Shown here: positions 26,728-34,687 of the stretch, one piece after another
Position numbering within the stretch: position 1 is the stretch's first letter
Layout: the number at the start of each line of letters is the position of its first letter
DNA from: NZQO01 sp964639255
GTDB lineage: Bacteria; Bacteroidota; Bacteroidia; Flavobacteriales; Flavobacteriaceae
NCBI GenBank assembly: GCA_964639255.1
Contig: CAZXDP010000004.1
Location: 31,919-95,918, forward strand
Direction: 5' to 3'
Length of the DNA stretch: 64,000 bases
The notes under the pieces: model-generated
What the model was told of the DNA's origin: nothing
Databases searched by the model: none
Seen by the model: the letters and a program-made list of their open reading frames with translations, nothing else
Translations under genes and position numbers: made by a program

Positions 26728-28580
26728 ATGGTTGCTAATTTTGAAAGGGGCATCCCTTGGTTAAGTGAATGAATTTTTTGCGAAATTTCGCCGTTGGTCA
26801 AATATCTGGGCTTTAAACGCGGCGGTTTCAATAAACCCCTACTGGTAAGATCTTCCATTACGGGTACGTGTCGCAGCGCAAACTTACCCGCGAGCAATGG
26901 TTGCAGGGCGCCACCGTCTGCCAAGTAATCGCGCAACGCTACCAGGCCCTTTAGATAGATAACATCCTTCAAAAATCCGCCACCCTGAAACATTCGGGAG
27001 GTAATGTTAAAAGCTCTGTCCTTGCTAAAATCGTAATGGGAGTAAAGCAGTTGGAACATCTCCTGAAAATTAGCTCCAGAGAGCAATGCGTCTCCAGCCA
27101 CTACACGTCCCGCTAACAGGCGCAACCGATTGCCAGAAAGTCCGCCTATGAGGTACTCTGCCAGTACGGCCAAGCCTTCCTGCAGCGAATCGTAATCTGC
27201 TAAACCCACCGAAAGTTGACTTAAGGGTTGTTGCCTTCCGTTGTAATAAGTAAGGGCATGCGTACCAATTTCATGCTGGATTAAAGCTTCGGCCTCATTT
27301 TCGGTTAGCGTGTAGTCTGAAGGCAGGTAAAGCTCTCCTTGTGATACCATCATCACATTCACGTCGTCCCGAATATGCACTGCGCATTTAAAATTTGCGT
27401 CCTGTTCCTTTAAAAATTCAAACTCACGCTTAGCAAGTTCCTTAAATTCGTGGCAATCTAATTCTTTCCGTTGCTTTTGGCTGTAATCTTCATCGATATC
27501 GCTTAAAATATCTTTAGCGGCCTTTAGAACTTCTTGGTCCATTCCCTTATAAAGTCGAACGCTGCTGTAGAAAAAGTTCTTGGAACCTCTTTCCTTAAGC
27601 ATGGTTAGCTGTTGGTCTATTTCCTCCCGCTTTTCATCAAAAAGGTAGGATAGGGCTGGATCGTCAATTTCGTCAATACGAAGATTGTACAATTTCCGCT
27701 TTAAGATATCTGGATCTACGGGCAATAAGCGATAGTGGTAGGACTCAACTTCAGAAAATTCGCTTGCAAAAAAGGTAGCGCGTATGGATTGAATATTCAC
27801 AGGGGCCACCAGCAATAGAAATTGATAGTGCGATTCAATGTCGGTAAGTTGCCGGTCGATCTTAAATACCTCGGAATGGATTTCCCGTTTGCCCAAGGCG
27901 TGGTAGCTGGCAAGTTTTGAGGTAGTCTGTACCCTCACGAATTCGAAAATCGCCTTTTGTAGCGCCTTGGTAAATTGGTCGCGAAACTGCCGAAAATACA
28001 CGGGGAACACCTTGCCCTTTCCATCTCGGTAAACGGGCGGAATCTCTATGCCAATTAACGTTCCACCGCATTTTTTAATCTCTGGAATATCAAGCAGGGG
28101 GATTACTTCAGCTTGTTGCCGCTGCTTTGTTTGTTCGACCTTAGCCGTGAGCTCCACATCATACCGACGGCTCTTAATTTGGCATAACGAATCTTTCAGT
28201 ACATCGAGCGATACCGGCAACTTATGGGCGGGACCCCTAACCACAAACGTATTGCTTGCCTCGGGACCGCTATAAACTTCGATAATGAAATATGAACCGA
28301 ACCTGTCTGCCATAAGCTGCGTAATCTTGTACAATAGCTCTTTGAAAAAAGGTATATTTTCCTCCCCAATGATAAGATAGGAGGCACCGCTACGCGCCAA
28401 GCGGAGCGTTCCCGTATCCTTTTGTTTTTTTCGGTATACGAGCAAGGCAGGGACATCGTGCTCAACGAATAGAAAGCCATCGTGTGGCAGGGGGCATACT
28501 GTCCTGTCACCTTGGCCCAACTGGCTTAAGATGGGCTCGATACGCTTTGAGTTTTCGGTAAGCGTTTCAGTAGAATCCAT
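26724..28580 (-). CDS. QEGLA-motif DUF1704 metallopeptidase-like protein
   Basis: 618 residues from the ATG at 28580 (a TTG at 28595 is less likely). The name-giving QEGLA is present in SLQEGLAVLAEYLIGG, and 32 residues before its Glu lies the HEIGTH motif (HExxxH). This is the zinc-site layout of the DUF1704 family, which includes the eukaryotic tubulin carboxypeptidase MATCAP. Older annotation calls the bacterial group a flavohemoglobin-expression modulator, without a mechanism. The N-terminal half (DLEIPEIKKCGGTLIGIEIPP-type beta region) is long and unexplained. First gene of the operon with the ATP-grasp and aspartoacylase-like genes. Confidence 0.88.
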   Translation of the reverse strand: MDSTETLTENSKRIEPILSQLGQGDRTVCPLPHDGFLFVEHDVPALLVYRKKQKDTGTLRLARSGASYLIIGEENIPFFKELLYKITQLMADRFGSYFIIEVYSGPEASNTFVVRGPAHKLPVSLDVLKDSLCQIKSRRYDVELTAKVEQTKQRQQAEVIPLLDIPEIKKCGGTLIGIEIPPVYRDGKGKVFPVYFRQFRDQFTKALQKAIFEFVRVQTTSKLASYHALGKREIHSEVFKIDRQLTDIESHYQFLLLVAPVNIQSIRATFFASEFSEVESYHYRLLPVDPDILKRKLYNLRIDEIDDPALSYLFDEKREEIDQQLTMLKERGSKNFFYSSVRLYKGMDQEVLKAAKDILSDIDEDYSQKQRKELDCHEFKELAKREFEFLKEQDANFKCAVHIRDDVNVMMVSQGELYLPSDYTLTENEAEALIQHEIGTHALTYYNGRQQPLSQLSVGLADYDSLQEGLAVLAEYLIGGLSGNRLRLLAGRVVAGDALLSGANFQEMFQLLYSHYDFSKDRAFNITSRMFQGGGFLKDVIYLKGLVALRDYLADGGALQPLLAGKFALRHVPVMEDLTSRGLLKPPRLKPRYLTNGEISQKIHSLNQGMPLSKLATI

Positions 28581-28617
28581 AATTTTTGGTTGCAATGGGC
28601 AATAGGTTTTACTTAAA

Positions 28618-28657
28618 AAAGAAGATAAAAAAACGCCCCGTGGAATACGGGGCGTTT
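28618..28657 (-). terminator. Intrinsic terminator after asnB
   Basis: On the minus strand, a perfect 10-bp stem AAACGCCCCG/CGGGGCGTTT (28631-28657) with a 7-base loop runs into a T7 stretch. It separates asnB from the QEGLA operon. Confidence 0.88.
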
Positions 28658-28720
28658 AATGTTTATTTAACGCTAAATTGGCAAGGCACCTTCTGAAATG
28701 TTAAAATAACTTGGCCAACA

Positions 28721-30391
28721 TTATTTTTGGTAGGCATCACTATGTACTTTCGCCACGGCTCTCCCGCTGGGATCGTTCATATTCCTGAAACTTTCGTCCC
28801 ACTCTAGGGCTACCGGACTGCTACAGGCAACACTTGGTAACGAGGGCACGCTCAGCGCTGCCGTATCGCTGGGAAAATGCTCTTCGAAAATACTTCGATA
28901 GTAAAATTCCTCCTTGCTGCTAGGAGTTTGTATGGGAAAACGATATTGGGCATTGGCCATCTGCTCATCACTAACCTTTTCGTTAACCATTTCCTTAAGC
29001 GTATCGATCCAACTGTAACCCACGCCGTCGCTAAATTGTTCTTTTTGTCTCCAGGCAACACTTTCGGGCAGCATATCCTCGAAGGCCTTCCGAAGCACCC
29101 ATTTTTCCATGCGCTCGCCGTTAATCATTTTGTCGTTCGGGTTGATGCGCATGGCCACATCCATAAATTCCTTATCCAAAAACGGAACCCGCCCCTCGAT
29201 GCCCCAAGCCGCCAAGCTCTTGTTGGCTCTAAGGCAGTCATACTGGTGGAGCTTGTCGAGTTTTCGTACGGTTTCCTTATGAAATTCTTCAGCATTGGGC
29301 GCCTTATGGAAGTAAAGGTAACCGCCAAAAATTTCATCGCTGCCCTCGCCGCTCAACACCATTTTTATGCCCATTGCCTTTATGGCCCGTGCCATAAGGT
29401 ACATTGGGGTCGATGCCCGTATGGTGGTAATATCGTAGGTTTCCAGATGGTAAATTACGTCCCTAATGGCATCGATGCCTTCTTGAATGGTGAATTTTAT
29501 CTCGTGATGTACCGTACCCAGATGATCGGCCACCTTTTGTGCCGCGGCCAAATCGGGGCTTCCCTCTAGCCCAATAGCGAAGGAGTGAAGCCGTGGATAC
29601 CACGCATGTTCTGTATCGCCGCTTTCTATTCGCTTTTCGGCATATTTTTTGGCAACGGCTGAAGTGATCGAACTGTCCAAACCGCCACTTAGGAGCACGC
29701 CGTAAGGTACATCGCTCATAAGCTGACGGTGCACTGCCGCATCGAGTGCATCCCGTAGTTTCTTTATGGAGGTTTCATTATCCTTTACGTGCTCATAATC
29801 CATCCAATCGCGGGTCCACCAACGTTGCAGCGTTCCCTGTTTGCTGTACAAATAATGGCCAGGAGGGAATAATTCAATCTTGGTACAAATACCTTCGAGG
29901 GCTTTTAGTTCTGAAGCAACGTAGAACGTTCCGTTTTTGTCCCATCCCATATACAGCGGGATAATCCCCATATGGTCCCGTGCGATTAAGTAGGCATCAT
30001 TTTCCACATCATATAAGGCAAATCCGAAGATCCCGTTGAGCTCATCGAGAAAATCTGGACCCTTCTCTTGGAATAGGGGCAGGATCACTTCACAATCGGA
30101 TTGTGTTTGAAAGGCATAGCGGCCCTTAAACTGTTTCCGCAATTCGCGGTGGTTATAGATTTCGCCGTTGGCGGCAAGCACTAAATTACGATCTTCTGAA
30201 AAAAGGGGCTGTTTCCCGGATGTAGGATCTACGATAGCTAGGCGTTCGTGAGCTAGAATGGCTCGGTCGTTGGCAAAGATCCCGCTCCAGTCTGGACCGC
30301 GATGCCGCACACATTTGGCCATAGATAAAACTTGAAGCCTCAATGCCTCTGTTGGTTCCTTAAGCTGAAAAGCACATACAATTCCACACAT
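28721..30391 (-). CDS. asnB: Glutamine-hydrolysing asparagine synthase
   Basis: 556 residues, close to the 554 of the E. coli enzyme. MCGIVCAF places the glutaminase nucleophile Cys at residue 2 after Met removal. The PPi-synthetase half has GVLLSGGLDSSITSAVA (P-loop SGGLDSS) and KMVLSGEGSDEIFGGY. It makes asparagine from aspartate, glutamine and ATP. Transcription is preceded by an attenuator with a leader peptide of seven Asn codons (30457-30569), so expression should rise when Asn-tRNA is scarce. It is followed by an intrinsic terminator. Confidence 0.98.
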   Translation of the reverse strand: MCGIVCAFQLKEPTEALRLQVLSMAKCVRHRGPDWSGIFANDRAILAHERLAIVDPTSGKQPLFSEDRNLVLAANGEIYNHRELRKQFKGRYAFQTQSDCEVILPLFQEKGPDFLDELNGIFGFALYDVENDAYLIARDHMGIIPLYMGWDKNGTFYVASELKALEGICTKIELFPPGHYLYSKQGTLQRWWTRDWMDYEHVKDNETSIKKLRDALDAAVHRQLMSDVPYGVLLSGGLDSSITSAVAKKYAEKRIESGDTEHAWYPRLHSFAIGLEGSPDLAAAQKVADHLGTVHHEIKFTIQEGIDAIRDVIYHLETYDITTIRASTPMYLMARAIKAMGIKMVLSGEGSDEIFGGYLYFHKAPNAEEFHKETVRKLDKLHQYDCLRANKSLAAWGIEGRVPFLDKEFMDVAMRINPNDKMINGERMEKWVLRKAFEDMLPESVAWRQKEQFSDGVGYSWIDTLKEMVNEKVSDEQMANAQYRFPIQTPSSKEEFYYRSIFEEHFPSDTAALSVPSLPSVACSSPVALEWDESFRNMNDPSGRAVAKVHSDAYQK

Positions 30392-30456
30392 ATTCGTATT
30401 ATTTTATTGGTTAGTAGTTCGTTTCTAATTGTTTGGATTCCTAATGGGATTGGCCC

Positions 30457-30496
30457 AAAAACAAAAAGCCCGTCAAGTTTCAAAAACCTGACGGGC
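30457..30496 (-). terminator. Attenuator terminator upstream of asnB
   Basis: Minus-strand hairpin with an 8-bp perfect stem GCCCGTCA/TGACGGGC (30468-30475 with 30489-30496), followed by a run rich in T (TTTTTGTTTTT on the minus strand, 30457-30467). It sits between the Asn leader peptide and asnB. Confidence 0.9.
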
Positions 30497-30518
30497 CCTA
30501 TATCGCGACAAGTTTTTG
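30481..30518 (-). promoter_or_regulatory. Antiterminator of the asnB attenuator
   Basis: On the minus strand CAAAAACTTG (30509-30518) can pair over ten positions with CAGGTTTTTG (30481-30490), nine Watson-Crick pairs and one G-U. The second segment is part of the terminator stem and loop, so the two structures exclude each other. The first segment begins directly after the leader TAG (30519-30521), so a ribosome that reaches the stop masks it and allows the terminator to form. Confidence 0.8.
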
Positions 30519-30569
30519 CTACGGCAACGGGTTATTATTATTGTTATTATTTAATGCAAAACGTACCAT
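30519..30569 (-). CDS. Asn leader peptide of asnB
   Basis: Sixteen codons, ATG to TAG, encoding MVRFALNNNNNNNPLP: seven consecutive asparagine codons (AAT/AAC). It is 128 bp before asnB and directly precedes the antiterminator and terminator. This is the classic arrangement of amino-acid attenuation: when charged Asn-tRNA is low the ribosome stalls on the Asn run, leaving the antiterminator arm free; when Asn is plentiful it moves to the stop and transcription ends. Too short for usual gene calling. Confidence 0.88.
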   Translation of the reverse strand: MVRFALNNNNNNNPLP

Positions 30570-30695
30570 AAACTTGTTTTTTTTATTTGTTGGATGTGTA
30601 AATATTCAGTAAAAAAAATAAGGTTTCCAAATATTTTCAGAAAAAAATTAAAAAAATGTCAGAAAATAGCTCGCTTACTTGACATAACAATGAAA

Positions 30696-31217
30696 TTATT
30701 GGGTAAATAAAATGACCTCAACGGGCAGCGTATTTTCATCAATGCGTACACCATTTACGTCGTAATAGGCTTGCCGAACCAAGGCCCGGTCCCTTACCCG
30801 AACTTCATAAATTTCTCGCTTTGGAGAGTAAACCGTTAGAAAGTTGGCGTGGTCGACCTCGTAATCCTTATAATCGTATTGTACTTTTAACCGTACCGTC
30901 TCTGGGATATTTTCTGGAGGCATATATTGGCTTTGGAAGATAAGTTCGCCAGTAGGCAGGTAGGAAGCTGAAAAACCAGCCCGCCCATCACGCCTAAAGC
31001 TCGATATGTATCGTACGGCGTCTTCTTCATTCGCATCGAAACCTTCTTGCTTTTGCCATTCGGTAACAATGGCATTTGGAAAGAAATAGATCTGGTTATC
31101 CAATACCGCTTGGGGGACTTCAGCTTCGGGAATCGTGGGCCGCTCTATGGGTATATCTTGTGCCCAACCAAAAAAAGAGATAAGGGCTGCACAAAAGAAG
31201 GTGTATAGGTATTTCAT
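30696..31217 (-). CDS. Secreted hypothetical protein, paralogue of the next gene
   Basis: 173 residues with a signal peptide (1-20, ending GWAQ). The mature part shares several segments with the 31348-31869 product: VTEW, ISSFRRDGRAGFSASYLPTGELI against ASFKRGGRPGNYAYFSADGTLL, and SPKREIYEVRV...YYDVNG against NPKRQLYRVRL...YFDMNG. The pattern of short strands with glycine turns resembles PepSY/BLIP-like domains, but I do not claim the family. Probably periplasmic or cell-surface. The gene ends 131 bp from the asnB leader. Confidence 0.8.
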   Translation of the reverse strand: MKYLYTFFCAALISFFGWAQDIPIERPTIPEAEVPQAVLDNQIYFFPNAIVTEWQKQEGFDANEEDAVRYISSFRRDGRAGFSASYLPTGELIFQSQYMPPENIPETVRLKVQYDYKDYEVDHANFLTVYSPKREIYEVRVRDRALVRQAYYDVNGVRIDENTLPVEVILFTQ

Positions 31218-31347
31218 AGCTTGCTCTGTTATCGTTTTCTGAAGAAGATACGCAGTCTTGCCTTACTTCGCCAACACTTTATGAGTATCTTAACGCCGCA
31301 GATACAAGCCAATAAACACTATAATCTCGCTTTCATTGTTCTGTTCT

Positions 31348-31869
31348 TTATATGAAAACGAATATCTTGGAGGGAAGAGTGGCCCGCTCGAGCAAGTTTC
31401 CGTTCATATCGAAATAGATGTATTTCAACAGTCCGTCGCTATTCAAACGCACGCGATACAGCTGTCGTTTGGGATTTTCAAGGTCGATTAGCTCGGCCGA
31501 TTTGATTACGGAACCATTGAGTTTCCTTCCGGCGTTTTCCTGAATGCCGGCGGGTAGATCGTCACTGCTCACGTACAACGAATAGGCGAGAAGGGTACCA
31601 TCTGCCGAAAAATAGGCATAGTTTCCCGGCCGTCCGCCACGTTTAAACGAGGCCATATAGTAGGTAGTATCATCTTCAATATCCTGTTGGAGCGAGTGGT
31701 ATTTCCAACCGGTTACAAATCCATCTGGGAATTGCCATTGTTGGGCCTGCTGCACCGTTTCTGGAACTGCGGCTTCATTAATTGCCACCCGAACAATATC
31801 GCTGTATTGTCCAACAGCAACGAGCGTTATCAAGAAACAACTTGCGAGTAATGCGTTACGGAGTCTCAT
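31348..31869 (-). CDS. Secreted hypothetical protein, paralogue of the previous gene
   Basis: 173 residues, exactly the length of its neighbour, from the ATG at 31869; the longer frame to 31911 has no signal-like start. Signal peptide MRLRNALLASCFLITLVAVGQ. It keeps the same block order as 30696-31217 (see there), so the pair arose by tandem duplication. Function unknown. A 130-bp gap separates the two genes, so they may be transcribed separately. Confidence 0.8.
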   Translation of the reverse strand: MRLRNALLASCFLITLVAVGQYSDIVRVAINEAAVPETVQQAQQWQFPDGFVTGWKYHSLQQDIEDDTTYYMASFKRGGRPGNYAYFSADGTLLAYSLYVSSDDLPAGIQENAGRKLNGSVIKSAELIDLENPKRQLYRVRLNSDGLLKYIYFDMNGNLLERATLPSKIFVFI

Positions 31870-31974
31870 GGTTTTTTTATTAAAAATACCACGAAAGCTT
31901 GAGGGGTGCATTACCCAACGACCATATTAACGAATTATTAATTTTATGGAATCTATAAATAAAGCTTATAGATA

Positions 31975-34389
31975 TTAGTATAACGATGGGAAATCTGAAG
32001 GCCTTGCCTCGTTCATGATCGCATACACTTTTTCGAATACATCTTCTACCGACGGTTTTGAAAAATAATCTCCATCGGTGCCGTAGGCTGGCCTATGGGC
32101 CTTCGCCGTAAGTGTTTCGGGCTTGCTGTCCAAATAACGATATCCCTGCTGTTCGTTGAGGATGTGTTCTAAAATATAAGCTGAAGCCCCGCCTGGAACA
32201 TCTTCATCTATTACGAGAAGTCGATTGGTTTTAGCCACACTCTTTACCATATCGTGGGCAAGATCTAAGGGCAGTAGTGATTGAACGTCAATAATTTCAG
32301 CATCGATACTTACTTGCTGAAGTTCCTGTGCGGCCTCCTCAACAATGCGCAGCGTGCTTCCGTAGGAAACCAAGGTGATATCCTTTCCATCCCTTACCGT
32401 TTCAACAACGCCTATGGGCGTCTTAAATTCCCCAAGATTGCTTGGCATTTTTTCCTTTAGGCGATATCCATTAAGGCATTCCACAATGAGTGCCGGTTCG
32501 TCGGTTTCCAATAAAGTATTGTAGAATCCAGCGGCCTTCGTCATATTTCGTGGTACCAAAATGTACATACCACGCAGCAGGTGCACTAGGCCGCCCATTT
32601 GGGAGCCACTGTGCCAAATACCTTCCAAACGATGCCCGCGCGTTCTAACAATCAACGGCGCTTTTTGTCTTCCCTTGGTTCGGTAGCGCAGTGTCACCAG
32701 GTCATCGCTCATAATTTGAAGACAATAAAGAATATAGTCAAGATATTGAATCTCGGCAATAGGACGTAAGCCGCGCATGGCCATGCCAATGCCCTGTCCC
32801 AAAATCGTCGCTTCACGAATACCCGCATCGGCAACGCGCAGCTCGCCGTATTTTTCCTGTAAGCCTTCAAGACCCTGGTTCACATCCCCAATTTCCCCGC
32901 TATCTTCTCCAAAGATCAATGTCTCAGGGTATTTGTTGAAAATGGCATCAAAATTATCACGTAGTACTACGCGACCGTCTACTTCCTCTGGTGTATCGGG
33001 ATAGGCCGGTTTCACTTCGGCTACTGTAGTGGCGTTGGTATCTGCTTCGGAATAGAGATGCGACGAATATTTGGGCTGGATGGTATCGTAATAATCGTTT
33101 ATCCATTGAATCACCGCTCGCTTTTCCGAAGAATTTTCGGAAACAACGAAACGAAGGGCTTTTCGCATAGCGGCCAAAATGGTGCGTCGCAACGGTTCCT
33201 TTTCCGACGCCAATTCATTTTTCGTTTTTTCTAAAAATGCCTGGTTGTTACTGCTTTTGGCAAGTTTTTCTAACAGGGAAACGGCTTGTTGCTGTTCTTG
33301 TTTTTGAGGCTCTAAAAAGGCATTCCAAGCGGCCTTCTTGGCATCTCGAACCTCTTTCTTGATCGCTTTTTCCATCTCCTCGAGCGTTTCCTCTGTGGCA
33401 ATATTGTTGGCGATCATCCACTCACGGAGCTTAAGATTGCAATCGTGCTGTGCTTCCCACTCTAAGCGTTCCTTGCTCTTATACCGTTCGTGGGAGCCAC
33501 TGGTAGAATGTCCTTGCGGCTGCGTTAGCTCTTGCACGTGTATGAGCACGGGTACGTGTTCCTCTCGGGCAATTTGGCCTGCCTTTTGGTAGGCTTCCAC
33601 CAATTCGGGGTAGTCCCAACCTTTTGCGCGTATAATTTCGAATCCGGGTTCGTCATCATTGCGTTGGAACCCTTTCAAAATTTCTGAAATGTTTTCTTTG
33701 GTGGTTTGGTGGCGGGCGTGTACTGAAATTCCATATTCATCGTCCCAAACACTCATCACCATAGGCACTTGCAATACCCCGGCAGCATTTATGGTTTCCC
33801 AAAACAGTCCTTCGCTGGTACTGGCGTTACCAATAGTGCCCCAGGCAACCTCGTTTCCGTTTCTAGAAAACTGTTTTTTGTCTTCTAATCCCTTAACGTT
33901 TCTAAATATCTTCGAAGCTTGCGCAAGTCCCAGGAGCCTAGGCATTTGTCCAGCAGTGGGAGATATATCGGCACTGCTATTTTTTTGCTCGGTCAGTGTT
34001 TTCCAGCTGCCGTCATCGTTGAGGCTATGGGTGGCAAAATGCCCTCCCATTTGGCGCCCCGCACTCATAGGATCTGCTTCTAGATCGGTATGGGCATATA
34101 GACCTGCAAAAAATTGCTGGATAGTTAATTTTCCAATAGCCATCATAAAGGTCTGGTCGCGGTAGTAACCGCTTCTCCAGTCGCCATTTTGAAAGGCTTT
34201 AGCCCACGCCAACTGTGGAACTTCCTTCCCGTCGCCGAAAATCCCAAATTTGGCCTTCCCCGTTAATACCTCACGCCTTCCCAGCAAACTGCATTCGCGA
34301 CTGGTTACAGCGATTTTGTAATCGTTGAGTACAGCGGCCTTAAAGTCGTCGAAAGATAGGTCTTGCTTGGTTTCAGGGTTAGTTTGCAT
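31975..34389 (-). CDS. Fused E1 alpha/beta subunit of a branched-chain 2-oxoacid dehydrogenase
   Basis: 804 residues from the ATG at 34389. The N-terminal half is E1 alpha: FGDGKEVPQLAWAKAF, MSAGRQMGGHFA and a thiamine-diphosphate loop reading GNASTSEG where most E1 alpha proteins have GDGATSEG; the Asp-to-Asn change is at the Mg position and may be a feature of this fused group. The C-terminal half is E1 beta (VLRDNFDAIFNKYPETLIFGEDSGEIGDVNQGLEGLQEKYG, TRGHRLEGIWHSGSQMGG, GGASAYILEHIL). Decarboxylates branched-chain 2-oxoacids, possibly also others, in a complex with E2 and E3 made elsewhere. A promoter lies directly upstream. Confidence 0.92.
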   Translation of the reverse strand: MQTNPETKQDLSFDDFKAAVLNDYKIAVTSRECSLLGRREVLTGKAKFGIFGDGKEVPQLAWAKAFQNGDWRSGYYRDQTFMMAIGKLTIQQFFAGLYAHTDLEADPMSAGRQMGGHFATHSLNDDGSWKTLTEQKNSSADISPTAGQMPRLLGLAQASKIFRNVKGLEDKKQFSRNGNEVAWGTIGNASTSEGLFWETINAAGVLQVPMVMSVWDDEYGISVHARHQTTKENISEILKGFQRNDDEPGFEIIRAKGWDYPELVEAYQKAGQIAREEHVPVLIHVQELTQPQGHSTSGSHERYKSKERLEWEAQHDCNLKLREWMIANNIATEETLEEMEKAIKKEVRDAKKAAWNAFLEPQKQEQQQAVSLLEKLAKSSNNQAFLEKTKNELASEKEPLRRTILAAMRKALRFVVSENSSEKRAVIQWINDYYDTIQPKYSSHLYSEADTNATTVAEVKPAYPDTPEEVDGRVVLRDNFDAIFNKYPETLIFGEDSGEIGDVNQGLEGLQEKYGELRVADAGIREATILGQGIGMAMRGLRPIAEIQYLDYILYCLQIMSDDLVTLRYRTKGRQKAPLIVRTRGHRLEGIWHSGSQMGGLVHLLRGMYILVPRNMTKAAGFYNTLLETDEPALIVECLNGYRLKEKMPSNLGEFKTPIGVVETVRDGKDITLVSYGSTLRIVEEAAQELQQVSIDAEIIDVQSLLPLDLAHDMVKSVAKTNRLLVIDEDVPGGASAYILEHILNEQQGYRYLDSKPETLTAKAHRPAYGTDGDYFSKPSVEDVFEKVYAIMNEARPSDFPSLY

Positions 34390-34410
34390 AATCGTCAAAT
34401 TTTCGGATTA

Positions 34411-34441
34411 CAAAAGTAGCGAAAACAAGGGTGTTTTACAA
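34411..34441 (-). promoter_or_regulatory. Promoter of the E1 dehydrogenase gene
   Basis: On the minus strand TACTTTTG (34411-34418) is a perfect TAnnTTTG -7 box, and TTG (34439-34441) is placed 20 bp upstream. It lies 21 bp before the ATG. The remainder of the gap (34442-34687) holds no convincing gene, RNA or terminator. Confidence 0.7.
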
Positions 34442-34687
34442 TTGTCCCTATTGGGGAAATGGCGAAAATGTGAAAATAGCGCCTTACCTGGAATGCATTT
34501 TTAGGGGAAATATACAAGCATTGGCAAATAACAATTTGAAGGGAGCACTATGTAAGAAAAAATAGAACTCGTTTGGCCATCGTTAACTACCTATCATTTC
34601 TTGTCCCAAGGATGCGGTTCGGAGAAGGATGGTGCCAATTTAAACACTAGTTAATGTGTACTAAGAATACGCCAATAGCTTTTCAAT

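Noticed and set aside
28877..29569. A 230-codon frame antisense to asnB
   Set aside because: Antisense shadow of a strongly conserved enzyme; no start context or motif.
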